Shown here one piece after another: positions 21,735 to 36,288 of a stretch of DNA of 64,000 bases. The position numbers were made by a program, and so were the translations under genes. The notes beneath the pieces are model-generated. The model ran no database searches. It was given only the letters and a program-made list of their open reading frames with translations, and was not told where the DNA came from. The DNA is from Melastoma dodecandrum. Its lineage: Eukaryota; Streptophyta; Magnoliopsida; Myrtales; Melastomataceae. Position 1 is the first letter of the stretch; every line of letters starts with the position of its first letter. The stretch spans positions 191,001 to 255,000 of the forward strand of contig JARUPY010000455.1 of the NCBI GenBank assembly GCA_029817715.1, in the 5' to 3' direction.

Positions 21735-22360
21735 TGTTTTTTTCGTGTGTTCTTGCTTTTTGCTCAGATCCCATTCTGAACTAGTAGTTGCGATAGTTTG
21801 TTTCGGGGATGCAAATGATACCATGTGCCGACTCGTCCGTTTCATCCCATGGTGAACAGGATTTGGTGAGCCTTTTTTCTGTCAACCTCGATGATATTCT
21901 GCAGTCCCATGTTCACCCCATGGATCTTGTAGATGGATTGACGAACTTTTATCTTTTGGCAGATTGTTGAGCCATTCACAGCATATTTTGGCTTTAGGTG
22001 TGACGAGATTCTTAGCCTGTGTTAATAGGATTGGGTTCTCCAAGTCTGAACTTGCTATAATAAAAAGTGTATGATGGTTGTCCCTGTCAGTCAATTTATC
22101 TACAATCGTCGTCACATCAACAAAAACACGATCGACTGTCTATTGTGGGTGCTTTATCTCATTTTCTTAATCCGGTTTGGAATCACCTTAACCGTCGTCA
22201 CCTGGTTCTTGCTTAAAACTGATAGAATTGAGCTTCTGGCAGAATTAGGTCGGCCGATCAATTGTCCTCGCCTCAGATATAGTCCAGACCTTCATCTTAG
22301 CAGATTTCTCACCGTTCTCCCCTCAGGTGTGTCCTGTAACTAGCACAGCCCATTCAGATG
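21735..22360 (+). pseudogene. Decayed ERD2-like copy retaining intron sequence
   Basis: Colinear with the intact gene at 1-1299. Matches include GCAAATGATACCATGTGC (exon 2 start), GTGAACAGGATTTG, TTTTATCTTTTGGCAGAT then TGTTGAGCCATTCACAGCATA (exon 3 with its acceptor), and GGGTTCTCCAAGTCTGAACTTG into intron 3 sequence with GATGGTTGTC. Also seen are ATATAGTCCAGACCTTCATCTTAGCAGATTTCT (exon 4, compressed here) and TCAGGTGTGTCCTGTAACTAGCACAGCC (exon 5 and 3' UTR). Large deletions and frameshifts abolish coding. Retained introns mean DNA-level duplication, not retroposition. Confidence 0.75.
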
Positions 22361-22811
22361 AGAAATTTTAACCTCTGTAAACTTTCCCGATCTTAACTTC
22401 CAAATCATAATGTAACAACTGAAATAAGTAAAAGTGAGTTTTGATGGAGCAGTTACATGAATATGAAGAAGCAGAACATCAACAGAGAGAAGCAACGCTT
22501 TGGTTTGAGTAGCAGCTCTGAACAACCGTCCCAATAATCGTAATCCATAAACCAACGAGTATCAAGCTTAAAAGAAGAGGAGTGACCTCGAAGCCAGCCT
22601 AAACTCAATTGTAAACTCATAGCCACCATGAACGGCCATATCAAGCAGAAAAATCACTCAATGGGAACACTTTTAGAACACCTAATAGCAATTACAAGGA
22701 GCCAAACCAAGATGTATGCCCGGGGGGCTGGCAGAGTTTCAAGAGGTCCCTTATTGCCATTTCCCGTAACCCACAACAACACAACCAACCAAAAAAGAAG
22801 AAAAGACTTTT
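22361..22811. other. 3' flank of the ATP synthase subunit e gene
   Basis: Likely 3' UTR of the minus-strand gene to the right plus spacer. No further coding signal recognised. Confidence 0.4.
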
Positions 22812-23649
22812 CTAATGGTGAGCCTTGGCTTCAGCTTTCGCATGAGACTTTACCTTTGCCTGTAAAAAAAAAACAAAGAAAGAGGTTTCTGAGTAGCAAT
22901 ACAGATGCAGCTTCAACGATTCGTAATTAAAATGTTACGACAGCTTCCAGAACACTGAAAACTCACTGGGAGGAGGGTGGGGGGTCATACCGTAAGCCAG
23001 AGATGAGTCACAAAATGCAGGAAGAAATGCAAAACAAAACAAAAGCAATCTAGACCTTTAAGACTCTCTCACTCCCCCCCCCCCCCCCCAAAAAAAAAAA
23101 AAAAAACCCCGGGGCTGCTGACAGACGAATGCCCTTAAATTGTATCCTAACAACAATTTTTCCAAGCCTAAGAATGCAAAAGGACCGACCAGTTGCTCGA
23201 CTAAGAAGAATCCAGGTTCCAAAGGCCAGAGAAACATCCCCCCCCCCCCCCAAAAAAAAAAAAAGCCTAACCAGAAAAAGGGAGTGGGAAGGGGTCGATC
23301 CTCCATTGAAGACCAGATCATAATCAAACAACATCAATCCAGAAGAAGCAATTTTTAAAGCGACGCAAACAAAAAAGGGGGGCAGATCTAAGAATGGATA
23401 GAGAGGGAGGGGAATCAGCAAATACCTTGAGGACTTTGAGCTTGAGGTTGCCATAAACGAGGCCGAAGGTAAAAGCGGAGGCACGAGCCACCTGATTTTC
23501 CCCCACCCCAACAACAAAAAAAAAAAACAAAACAAAAATTGGCATAAGAAAACCAGATCCGATGGACTGAATGAATCAAGGAGGGGAGGGGGGAATACCA
23601 AGGCGAGGGTGCTGGCGCCTGAGTATGGTCCTGGTAGGGGTGCCGCCAT
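22812..23649 (-). CDS. Mitochondrial ATP synthase subunit e-like small protein
   Basis: Three tiny exons: 23599-23649, 23426-23491 and 22812-22859, all phase 0, encode 54 aa. The protein begins MAAPLPGPYSGASTLALVAR, continues SAFTFGLVYGNLKLKVLK, and ends in the charged tail AKVKSHAKAEAKAHH and a stop. It matches the short plant proteins annotated as F-type ATP synthase subunit e (the dimer-interface membrane subunit): one transmembrane helix with a glycine near the middle, then a basic tail. Acceptors (AAATCAG, TTTACAG) and donors (TTG|GTATTC, AAG|GTATTT) are good. Every exon is too short to stand out as an ORF. Long C and A homopolymers lie in intron 2. Confidence 0.88.
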
Positions 23650-24274
23650 CTTCCTCCCACCCCCTTTCTTTTTTGTCAAAACCCTCCCCAGAAGAAACGA
23701 CCCGACTTCTGATTCCAATCAGCTCGTTTTGGGCAAAAAGCAAAAGCACCAATAGGACTGAGGATGACTGACAACTCCCAGTCCAACTAATCAATTTGGG
23801 CCGACATCCCCCGAAGCCCGACCGGCTTCCCCAGCACAACCAGTTTCAGGTCCAACATCAATCATAATAATAACATTTGATACTACCAATTCACATCAAA
23901 TCGTATTTTTATCAATATACATATATTCCCACAAATCAATGAAATGATACATATTATATATATGTTTATAATTAGATATTACAGCCCCTTCTTGTATGTA
24001 AATCTCCTTTCTTCGTCCCTTCATAATAAAAAGTAAATAAAGGTTTTTTGGTCACTAACTACTTACTCCATCCATGCAAATGCAAACGCAAATCAATAGG
24101 AAGAACACAACTGCAGATGTTGATGTTGTATGCAACAACAATACCCAACCCCCAAAAAAAAACTAATGAATGAATGCACTATATTATGACAGAAACTACT
24201 TCCGATGAGTGGTGGACGGAGATGGTCCGTTCGGAGCCCCCAGGATGTGGTTTCAGGACATTCACCAAATCACC
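23650..24274. other. Spacer between subunit e promoter and bZIP 3' end
   Basis: Upstream region of the subunit e gene on the left, AT-rich middle (ATATATAT near 23955), and bZIP 3' UTR on the right. No gene recognised. Confidence 0.4.
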
Positions 24275-26767
<2,493 letters not shown>

Positions 26768-27480
26768 CTCCTTCTACTTGAAAACCCAAATGCCCAAACC
26801 ACCACCAGCAGGCGGGCCAATTAACACCCACCCACACAGCAAGTCAAGTGAAGTCAGAAGAACCCAGGAGGCCGCCGCCTCTGCTGGAAAAAAAAAAAGG
26901 ATTTTTGCAATGTCAGGAAGGATGAGAGACTTTGGTTTAGGGGTTGTGGGAGGGGAGGGGGTTACCTTGTAAGAAGCAATCGGATGGTCATTACAAGACG
27001 CCGAACATCATCGCTCCCCACCCCAAAAAAAAAAAAAAAAAACCCGCCTTTTAATTTTTAATTTATTTTTATTTGTAGTAAAGGGAGGGAGGGGAGACGG
27101 AAACTGCAAAGAGGGGCGGATGATGCAACCCACAACACACACACAGTCAAATAACTCGGAAAAATGATAATATTATTCTGCTCTTGCAATCAATCTTTTA
27201 TGTTAAAGAGAAAGAGGGAAGGAGGGTTTTTACCTGGGAACTAGAAATTGAAGGAGAAGAAGAGAGGAGAGAATGCAGGAAGAAACGAACAAGGATATCG
27301 TGACTTCTCTTCCTTTCTCTCTGTTTTTTCTTGTTGTTGTCGTCGATGTTGTGAAAAGTCCCCCACCCCACCCCCCACCACCACCACTGCTTAGCTTTAC
27401 TAACTCCCCACCCACCAACACTACTATTTCTACTCGGGTCTTTTGTAGCATTAGTAGTAGATGTTGTTAAAGGAGGAGCA
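26768..27480 (-). promoter_or_regulatory. bZIP 5' leader with a probable intron
   Basis: No coding content. On the minus strand CAG|GTAAAAAC at about 27234 and a T-rich tract ending CCAGCAG at 26881 would make a 354 bp intron in the 5' UTR, a common arrangement. A long A-run at 27026-27042 lies inside it. This is inference from splice consensus only. Confidence 0.45.
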
Positions 27481-30400
27481 GTTAATTTTGTGGGAATTTG
27501 AATTTGGGTGGGGAGGGGTTCATTTCAATTTCATTCCGACTTCAATTTCATTTCTGCATGGATGGTGGGAGTTCCTTCTTCCCTCCTCCTCATCCGCAGC
27601 TTATCGTGCAATCAATTCCCTCCTTCCCACCGCCCCTTCTATGGGATGATTCTCCTTTGTTTTTTTTTTTTAATTTACCCTTTTGCTTTAATGGTTAAAG
27701 GAGAAGGAAACAGCAAGAGGGGACGCGCTTTCCTGGCTCTTCAAAATGGAAATGGTAGGCCATTGAATTTAATTATCCCATTTGGCCTATTCCTATTCTC
27801 CATCCCCCCCCCCCACCACTCCATCCAAAAACATTTTCTTACGTGAGCAAATATGTCGTAGGTAATCCCCTTTACTTATTTCATTTTCCTTTCTTGGGAG
27901 ATCCCCCATATTATATTTTTACTCGATATGGGGAGATTGGATTTCTACTTCAATGGATTCCCGGCACATATGAGGCTTCTAATTAAATGTTTTTTTTTTC
28001 TCCCAGAATACCTTTTTGTACTTAGCCCTCCCTATAATATAAACTCGTCCATTTAGATATGATAAACCCATCAAATTCCACTGTGTTTTCTTTTTATTTT
28101 TTATTTAGAAAGAGAAGAAAGAATTAATTTTTTTGTTTTGATTTGGTTCCATTAAAAAAAAAAGTCCACCTTTGACAGAGTAAGGAACGAGCGCCATTAA
28201 AGCAAAATCATAGCAAAAGGCAAAAGAAGAAAAAAAGACCAGGTTGCTTTCTTCCTTTGGTGGACAAAGGCCAAATGTAACGTCGTCAAATGTCAGGATT
28301 TTTCCCACCAGTGTTTTTAATTGAATGCTATTGGGGATAGGAGTTCCCGCGATGAATGCGGAGGAGGACGTGAACAAAACACACACCTTGGGACTCTCCT
28401 CTCCTGTCCTTCCGGCGGACACATGCAAACAATTGGACGTGGCCCAGAACACTAGTATTTCTTTTTCTTTTCTTTTTAATCTCTTGGGGGATGGGCCCCC
28501 TTTCACCCCCCCCCCCCCAACCCATGTGACACGAGAAGAACGTACGTGACTCGTATATCAATCATGTTGGTTTTTTTTTTTTTTTAAAGAGAGAAATTAA
28601 AATTATTTGGAAGGGGGCCAAAAGTGTAAAATCCAATCCATGGGTTATGGCTAAATTAGATCCCAAACGATGGTTCGGGAGGCAAAGGACCCCGGGAATA
28701 TGAATATATCCTTCCTTTTATTTTTTTTTCTTGGGTATGGGAGGAGACGGAATAATCAGAAAACTCTTTTTGAAGAGCAATTCCCACTCTACATCTTATA
28801 AAAGTTTTGATTGTAAATAGTAACAATCTGAATTTGAGGGATGGGTGGGACATGGCGGTGGGGACGGTGTTGTTGTTGACCCAATGGAGAAACATTTTAC
28901 CCATTTCCTCCTCATTAATTAGCTCTGTTTTGAATGCCGAGGGGAAGGAGGGTGGTTGTGCTCCTCGTGATTGAATAAAAAAAAATTTAGATTTGATTGC
29001 CCTCCTCAACCAGGAAGCAAGACCACCGGACACAAACAACAAGAGAAGCAGCAGCATCCCAAAGTTGGCCTTTTTTACTTGATGGTGATGTGGTATTGGT
29101 ACCGTGCTTGGCCCAGTATTTCTTCAGATCCAAGGGAACGCCTCACATCATAACCAGCCTACTCACCAAAGGCTCATCCGCCCTCGCCTCTTATTGCCTC
29201 AGTTTTTATATCTTAACAGTCAAAGGCATTTGCCTTCTTCATTTGATGGAGAGGTGCCATAGTCTGTTGCAGATAACAAAAGAACCCATCCTACAGAAGA
29301 GTTAAACATTTATCAGAAGAACATTTGCAAAACAATTAATGAATGGAGAAGCCCCTGGCCGAAGGAGAGTCTCACACTGGAGACCCAAGGAGACGTGCCG
29401 ATCGGAAGGAAGGTGGGATGATGGGAACGGCTGAGGAGGGGGAGACACACACTCCAGGGCTGGTGTTGGATGATGGTAGTGCTTCAAAGGTTAGAGAGGC
29501 TGACACAGAGGCATGTATGGGCATTGGCATGCTTAAAATTCCACCCGGACTACCACCCAAAACCCACACTTACACACTACTTGCTACTTCTGAATCAACA
29601 CAGTCCAATCCAATAGTAGAAAACCCCCCAAAATAATATGATTCTAATAATGATCGGGCCCAGCCCAATCCCAAAAACGAAGTCCCTCCCCTCCCCCCCG
29701 GACACTTATTCTTCTCCGACATTTTCCTTGGGAGACAAGCAACGTGGCAACCACTGGAGGACTGGAGTCCACTTGTCCATCCTGAACCGGTTTGGAAATT
29801 TTATTTGGATTCCGGGACTCTTTTTTTTGTTTTTTGTCTTTGGAAAAACAAATCAAAGATAATGATGAATGTGATTAACAGGAGAGGTCGGCAATATGAT
29901 CTGATTCGATGACTTTGAGGTCCTTGTAATTTTTTATTAGTAAAAAAAAGAAGAAGAAGAAGAAGAAAAAGGGAGGGACCCAATTTAATTGAGTAGGTGA
30001 TTGAAGACGATGTGAGGGAGGGGAAGAGTGTTCTTTTCGTTCCTAAGGGATCCTGTGTTTGTTGGCAATGGCATTTGCAGTTGTCTTCTATTATTATTTT
30101 ATTATTATCATCGTTATCATAATTCTTGTGGAATGATGGGTCATTAAGTTAGGCCATTGTTTCCCGTTGTCCCACCACCCCTTTTCTTTTTTCTTTTCAC
30201 TCGAAGATGTAGCCCTCCCCGAGGATTGCCAAATCCTTATCTAACTGGTTTCTTTTTTTCTCCCTAGGTTTTTTGTTTACACGTTAAAGTCATTTTTTAT
30301 TTTAACTATGGTAAGGCCCGTCATTGTGACGGCAAATGCGGTCGAAGATAAAAAATGTTTAGGTAAAAACTTGTCAAATTACGGACGAAATAAAGTTCGA

Positions 30401-31220
30401 TCGAAAATTCCGTCGAAGGAAGTGACAATCATCAGGACTTTATCAGAATTTCATAGCCAATTTTCGATGAGAACTTCATCAGGACTTGATCAAAGTAAAG
30501 AGTATGTAGTTACTTTAAATAAAATATGTGCAAAATGTATGTAACGATTATGTTAGCAGTTTTGCCGAAAGTTATTGTTCGAATATGATTAATTGCAAGT
30601 ATAAATATGTGGTCAGTCGTTTGTAATAAATACACGATAATTATTCAAAAATTCAGAAGGACAGTTTGATTATCTTCTTATATTATGTTTTTCAGAAATA
30701 AAAATACGTATTCGTGTTCATGTGTTTTTATTATTATTCTTCGTATCGCCGTCGGTTTAAAATTCTTACCGATCGTTTTTTTTAAATATTGTTAACTCTC
30801 GTTGGATCGTGGGATGCTTCGTCCCCGAACCGTTTTAATTCAAAAGGACAAGATTCTCCCCATCCCATGTGAAGGTGACGAAACAAGATAACAAAATTAT
30901 GGGGCGATGATGACGTCTCAATTGCCCCGCCACTTGGGATTTGGAATCCCCCTCTCCCCTCACATCGATGTGGGGAGACAACAATAATCCGACAGTAAAC
31001 CAATGTATGAATGAAATGATCCAATGCAACCCACTGCATTTGCCTTAAGGGCAAACCCTCCAAGAATATGTCCCCCTTCCATACTCGAAATTTTATATTA
31101 TAGGATAAACGCGCCGAAACGGTGCTCACTGTGTGTGGTCTTTCCCACGGGGGGGTCATAATAATAATATCAAAATATTGAATTTGTGGGTATTATTATT
31201 ATAATTTAAAAGGAAGAGAG
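27481..31220. other. 3.7 kb intergenic region, no gene recognised
   Basis: Short frames here look random. Visible: C-runs (27804-27813, 28506-28518), a GAA-type run at 29946-29970, GGGCCC motifs at about 29657, and a stretch at about 30310-30780 with GACGGCAAATGCGGTCGAAG and CGCCGTCGGT that resembles transposon interior but has no defined ends. Confidence 0.4.
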
Positions 31221-31230
31221 GGGAAGATGT

Positions 31231-32310
31231 TAACGTTACATAATTATGTAGTTTACTAATTAATACTAACGAAAAATAGTAAATTTTACTAAAAATTGAC
31301 CGTTACTAACGAAGTCAACGCATATTTAGTAAAAAATGTAGTAAAATTTACTACTTTTCAGTCAACTTTTAGTAAAGTCAACGCAAACTTAGTAAAAAAA
31401 TATGGAAATTTTACTACTTTTTCACTGTTCATTCCAGTTCAAGTTTACTACTTTTGCGCTGACTTTACTAAAACATTTCAATTAGTAACGTCAACGTAGA
31501 ATTAGTAAAAAAGTAGTAAAATTTACTCCTTTTTTTTACAAATATTTTGCGTTGACTTTACTAATTTTTACCCCCGTTACAGGGGTAAAACGGGGATAAA
31601 TCGGTAATTTCACATCAAAATAGGTTCGTAATAGGTTCGGAAACACTGTTCTAATTAGTAAATTCGTTAGTAAACACCTTCATTTTTTAGTAACAGTTTA
31701 CTACTTTTTTTAGTAAAAACATGTCAAAATTAGTAAAATTTACTAAGTGGAAGAGTTTTTTACTAAAAAAATACCAGAATTAGTAAACGGTTACTAATTA
31801 TCGGCATAATTCGTACAGTAAAAAGTAGTAAAATTTACTACGTTTTTTACTAACCTTGCGCTGACTTTACTAAAACATTTCCATTAGTAACGTCAACGCA
31901 TAATTAGTAAAAAAAGTAGTAAATTTTACTCCTTTGTTTACTAAAACCGGTTTGACTTTACTAAAATACGAAAAAAATTAGTAAAGTCAACGCAAAATAT
32001 TTGTAAAAAAAGGAGTAAATTTTACTACTTTTTTTACTAATTCTACGTTGACGTTATTAACAGAAATGTTTTAGTAAAGTCAGCGTAAAAGTAGTAAACT
32101 TGAACTAGAATGAACAGTGAAAAAGTAGTAAAATTTCCATACTTTTTTACTAAGTTTGCGTTGACTTTACTAAAAGTTGATCGAAAAGCAGTAAATTTTA
32201 CTACATTTTTTACTAAATATGCGTTGACTTCGTTAGTAACGGTCAACTTTTAGTAAAATTTATTACTTTTCGTTAGTATTATTTAATGAACTACGTAACC
32301 GTTACGCGCA
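31231..32310. repeat. Fold-back inverted repeat, about 335 bp arms around a 400 bp centre
   Basis: Left arm about 31235-31570 and right arm about 31965-32305 are near-identical reverse complements. Each encodes the same 67-residue shadow frame starting MTVTNEVNAYLVKNVVKF on opposite strands. The arms are built from short units such as TTTAGTAAAATTTACTA and TAGTAAAGTCAACGC, and the centre holds a third, partial copy (about 31857-31935). No transposase. It resembles a fold-back or long-TIR MITE; target duplications were not resolved. It ends about 30 bp before the pararetrovirus begins. Confidence 0.85.
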
Positions 32311-32549
32311 CGTACCGTTAGCCGCTTTCGGGGGGAGTGCTGTGACGTGGCTCTGGCACGAAGAATATTTGGGCACTTGGGGGTTGTTTTGGGAGTCTAG
32401 TTCCTTTCTACAGCTAGTGGAGAAAAGATTTTGGAGTTTACGGTGGGAGTTTGAGAAATTCCCCATTTACGGTGGCCCTATTTTTGTCTTTTTCCAAAAA
32501 AGCAATTTAGCCCAAAAGGTTTGACAGATTCGTCAATTAAGTCCTTGAA

Positions 32550-35500
32550 ATGGCTGGAGAAGGAAAATCTTCGGGAAATCCTTCTGGGACTCCATCGAGA
32601 ATGGAGTTCGTTCCAGATGCTAGATTATCTCCTTTTGGAGTTAGCAAGAGTATAAATGATATTTTAACTCAGCTAACGATTCAGGGGAGCAATGAAAGTC
32701 TAGAAAGCCGAAACCAGATGGCAAAGGAAGTAGGCTCCATTGTAAACTCAATGTTAGACGCTCTGGAAAGAGAAAGAGGTTTGAAAAGGCCTGAAGCCGA
32801 GGCGACCTCTGGACTGGAAAGTACTACAGGAAAACCAGTCGAAAGATTGAATCTGGGAGGAAGAAATTCCAAACAGAATCAAGGCAAGAGTGTGGATGAA
32901 ATGTATAAGGAGTCAGTAGCTCCTTTCATTTTAGACTCACAAAAGCGAAGTGCAAACTTGAACTCCCAAAGTGGGGAGTTGGCAAAAGACTTAAGGAAAG
33001 CCTTAGGTCTGGCAGAAGATACGCCAGTTCATTTAGACAACAGAACGTTTAACGAATTGGTAACTGCGAAGAGGGAAATTTACAGGCCCGATTATCCTCA
33101 TCGGACTAAACAAGAGTTTGTCCCAAGGGATAATGTTTTAAAGCCAATAATAACCCCTGGTGCTTTTCTGGACATTGATTGTGAAAAGCACGTATCTGAA
33201 AAGATAGATGAGTGGTTATCACTTATTCGGATGACGGCATCGGTAGGAGGAGTACCTCCTGGAGCAGTCTACGAATTATGTGTAGCAGCCCTCATGGGTA
33301 CGGCGCAAAAATATTGGAAAACCTTAGTGGCGCACACAGACATTAAGGAAAAGATAGATCAAGCGCTGACGGTTGACGGAGTATTAGCAATAATCGCTGA
33401 TGCTCTAAAACGAGAGTTCTGTGGTTTCTCATTGTCCACTGAAACTGTGGAAAAAGAGCAGTCCTTGACCGCTCTGGTTAAACTACAGATCTGTGATATG
33501 TGCTATTTTGATAACTACGTGTGTGAATTCCAGAAGTATTATTACAATCTGGATGTAGTATCTCAACAGTTCATATTAGGAACATTTTTTGCAAAACTTC
33601 CAGAGCCTTTGCCGGAAGTTGGGCAGAAGGCCTATGAATTACTTCTGAGTGAGGAAAAGATTGTCTCTGGACTCGGAGGTAAAATTCAGGCGGTAAAGTA
33701 CGCGATGCGTAAAGCATGTACTGAGCTCCAGGTAAAAGAGGCAGCTAAGAAGCTACCTTACCTAAACAAGAGCTGTTGCTCTCAGATAGAGTATGTGCCT
33801 GGAAGGTATGGATGCGATACTCGCAATACCCCAGGAGACTCTTTGAAGAGAAGGAACTTTCCTCATAAGAGGAAATTTGTTGGGTACAACAAAAAGAAAG
33901 TTTGGCCCAAGAAGGACTTCCAGCGAAAGCAAAGGGGAGGTCCTGCTTACAAACCAAGAAGGTTTGTAAGGAGAAGGGATAACCTAAAGGATAAAGATAG
34001 GATCGATGCTTTCAAGAGAAAGCATGGCAGAGAGCCTAAATGTCCTAAAGGGAAACCTTTGAGCAGTTGTAATTGCTGCTGGTTTTGTGGTTCAAAAGAC
34101 CACAAAGCGGATAGTTGTCCAAAGAAGAACCAAAGGAGAGAAAGACTCCGTATGGTCTTCCTGGATGACAGGAGTCGTGAGGAAGAAGTCCTTGCTTACG
34201 AGCCAATCGATGAGCAAGAGATTTCCGACTTAGACTCGGAAGTAGAATCGATTTATGAGATTGTGTCTGATTATGATACAGACTCAGAAGATGATTCTGA
34301 TCTCTGGACCAAACATCTGTTCATGATGCGAGCAGAAAGAGAAGGAGATGGTGATGAGTTGGTTCCTTTGGAGACAACGAATCAGGTACTGGAGGAAACC
34401 CACCAGTACGAAGATCCATCCCAGTCAATCCTGGAATGGAGGTTGCCAAATGTCAATGCGAGAGAAATTTATGAAGTATCGAGATTTAGGTTTCGATCCA
34501 CCATAGATATATCGCAGACCGAGGCGACGGCACAAGTCACGAGCACCGAGCTTGAGACTTTGGATATCCCACTCTTGAATGTACAACGCATAAGAGATAC
34601 CATGCGTAACGCGAGAGGTGTATATAATTATATACACATTGGGTTGATCCAGATAGGATTAGTCCCGCTGTTTCATTTACCAGCGGATAGTCCTGTGGTA
34701 GCAGCAGAGATCGATAAACATTGGCGAGAGTTTAGAGATCAGCTGATATCAGGAGTACAGGCTAACCTAGCACATGGTCCTGTATGGTTCCAAGTCCATC
34801 CAAACTTTATGATGGCTTTGAACGATCGCTGTTTGGGGACTTCATTGACCTTAAGAATCAAGTCGATGAATATGGATCGTATGAATCCCCAGGCCAAGTA
34901 TTTGGCGTATCACACTAGGGTAATTTACCGATTGGTAAATACCACCAGTCCTGGTGTGAGGAACATCTCTAGACTTACAGAGTTGTTCGAGGAAGGTCAT
35001 AACAACTACCAACAGTTCCATAGGCGTGAGGTGAATCCATTAGAATTAACCTGGCCAAGGAGTTGGGTTATGACTGAACCTGGTAGTAGCTCTAGGCCCA
35101 TTAGTGCGGCGAACATCCGACAGTGGGGTAATGAAATTAATCTTATGTTAGGAGATCCGTCAAGGGTTAATGAAAGAGCTGATAGGCATTTGCCTATGCT
35201 TAGCGAAAGGGCTGACAGACATTTGCCTGTGAGGATGCCAATCCTGAGAGAACCGTTCAATAGAACGCCCTCTGAAGTCTCTTCAAGAGCTAGTGATGTG
35301 GGAGAAGACGTAATAGTCTCTCGACCAGAGGTTGCAAGCGCACCTCCACTAATAGAAGAGATGTCTCGAAGGTCTGTTGATTCGAGAGCCCCGTCACAAC
35401 ATACGGGTAGAATCGTAGGGTATAGACAAGTATCATTACCAGTCTATGAAGACCCTGTGGATCAACCGAGAGAGGAATCCATAAGGATGTTAAGAGTTAC

Positions 35501-36278
35501 CAATATGGAAAACTCTTTATCTGAGATTCCTGAAGTTTGTAAGGTTATTGAGCAAATAGCCGAACAAAGGTCTATACCAATAGACGATATCTGGAGGATG
35601 ATAGAACCATCCCAGAAGGTACCTGAGAATATTGGGTTTAGTGTTAGGAAGGAAGACATGAGCACATATGTGGCTCTAACTTTCAAATTTCCTGGATACT
35701 ATGAGTATTCGCTGGATACTTTGATAGACACTGGGTGTAGCATAACTTGTGCTAGACTCAATGCTCTGCCAGATGAGTGGTGGGAACCACTGCAAAAACC
35801 CATCCATATGGTTAACGTCGATGGTATGGCCACAATTGTTGGCCATAAGGCCAGCAACGTGCCTGTCTTTATTGGTGGACAAAAGTTCATCATTAAAGAG
35901 ATTCTTGCACATCCTTTACTAGAGGCCGACATCATTATTGGTAATGCCTTTTTGAAGGGACAGAAGGAAAACCTTCCTTTTGTGCAGAATGAAACAGATG
36001 TTTCCATCGGTGGGGTAAAAATAAGTATTCTACAAGAGCCTAGACTTCGGTTAAAATTTGGCTTTTATCCGGTAAAACGGACAGAATACTGTGGAGATAT
36101 CCCATGTGAAAGAGCTTTCAGAGTGCGAGCTCAACGTGGTGATATACGGTTGGATGAGAACGAGTCATGGGTACAAACCCTGTTTTCTCCAACGAGTACC
36201 AGTAATTGTAGCTGGTATGACGACCTGTTTAAAAATCCAAAACAGGAAGTGTGTATGGCTGTAAAGTCCACATTCTAG
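32550..36278 (+). CDS. Pararetroviral polyprotein part 1: capsid, movement protein, protease
   Basis: Open frame of 1,242 codons. Residues about 130-480 have the capsid-like helical region and a very basic stretch (PHKRKFVGYNKKKVWPKK). A C-x2-C-x4-H-x4-C zinc knuckle lies at C510, C513, H518 and C523, followed by an acidic region. About 640-860 is a 30K-superfamily movement protein (ARGVYNYIHIGLIQIGL, GPVWFQVHPNFMMALNDR). Then comes a linker, then a retropepsin domain with IDTGCS (D1060-T-G) and ADIIIGNAFLKG. The order capsid then movement protein differs from the movement-first order of most caulimovirids. The frame ends at a TAG (36276-36278) just before RT, where a small indel appears to have shifted it. 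Length and openness suggest recent integration. Confidence 0.88.
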   Translation: MAGEGKSSGNPSGTPSRMEFVPDARLSPFGVSKSINDILTQLTIQGSNESLESRNQMAKEVGSIVNSMLDALERERGLKRPEAEATSGLESTTGKPVERLNLGGRNSKQNQGKSVDEMYKESVAPFILDSQKRSANLNSQSGELAKDLRKALGLAEDTPVHLDNRTFNELVTAKREIYRPDYPHRTKQEFVPRDNVLKPIITPGAFLDIDCEKHVSEKIDEWLSLIRMTASVGGVPPGAVYELCVAALMGTAQKYWKTLVAHTDIKEKIDQALTVDGVLAIIADALKREFCGFSLSTETVEKEQSLTALVKLQICDMCYFDNYVCEFQKYYYNLDVVSQQFILGTFFAKLPEPLPEVGQKAYELLLSEEKIVSGLGGKIQAVKYAMRKACTELQVKEAAKKLPYLNKSCCSQIEYVPGRYGCDTRNTPGDSLKRRNFPHKRKFVGYNKKKVWPKKDFQRKQRGGPAYKPRRFVRRRDNLKDKDRIDAFKRKHGREPKCPKGKPLSSCNCCWFCGSKDHKADSCPKKNQRRERLRMVFLDDRSREEEVLAYEPIDEQEISDLDSEVESIYEIVSDYDTDSEDDSDLWTKHLFMMRAEREGDGDELVPLETTNQVLEETHQYEDPSQSILEWRLPNVNAREIYEVSRFRFRSTIDISQTEATAQVTSTELETLDIPLLNVQRIRDTMRNARGVYNYIHIGLIQIGLVPLFHLPADSPVVAAEIDKHWREFRDQLISGVQANLAHGPVWFQVHPNFMMALNDRCLGTSLTLRIKSMNMDRMNPQAKYLAYHTRVIYRLVNTTSPGVRNISRLTELFEEGHNNYQQFHRREVNPLELTWPRSWVMTEPGSSSRPISAANIRQWGNEINLMLGDPSRVNERADRHLPMLSERADRHLPVRMPILREPFNRTPSEVSSRASDVGEDVIVSRPEVASAPPLIEEMSRRSVDSRAPSQHTGRIVGYRQVSLPVYEDPVDQPREESIRMLRVTNMENSLSEIPEVCKVIEQIAEQRSIPIDDIWRMIEPSQKVPENIGFSVRKEDMSTYVALTFKFPGYYEYSLDTLIDTGCSITCARLNALPDEWWEPLQKPIHMVNVDGMATIVGHKASNVPVFIGGQKFIIKEILAHPLLEADIIIGNAFLKGQKENLPFVQNETDVSIGGVKISILQEPRLRLKFGFYPVKRTEYCGDIPCERAFRVRAQRGDIRLDENESWVQTLFSPTSTSNCSWYDDLFKNPKQEVCMAVKSTF

Positions 36279-36288
36279 TCCTGCCTTT

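Noticed and set aside
31296..32246. Two 67-codon ORFs on opposite strands with almost the same protein
   Set aside because: They are the two arms of the fold-back palindrome read in opposite directions; low-complexity repeat units, not a gene family.
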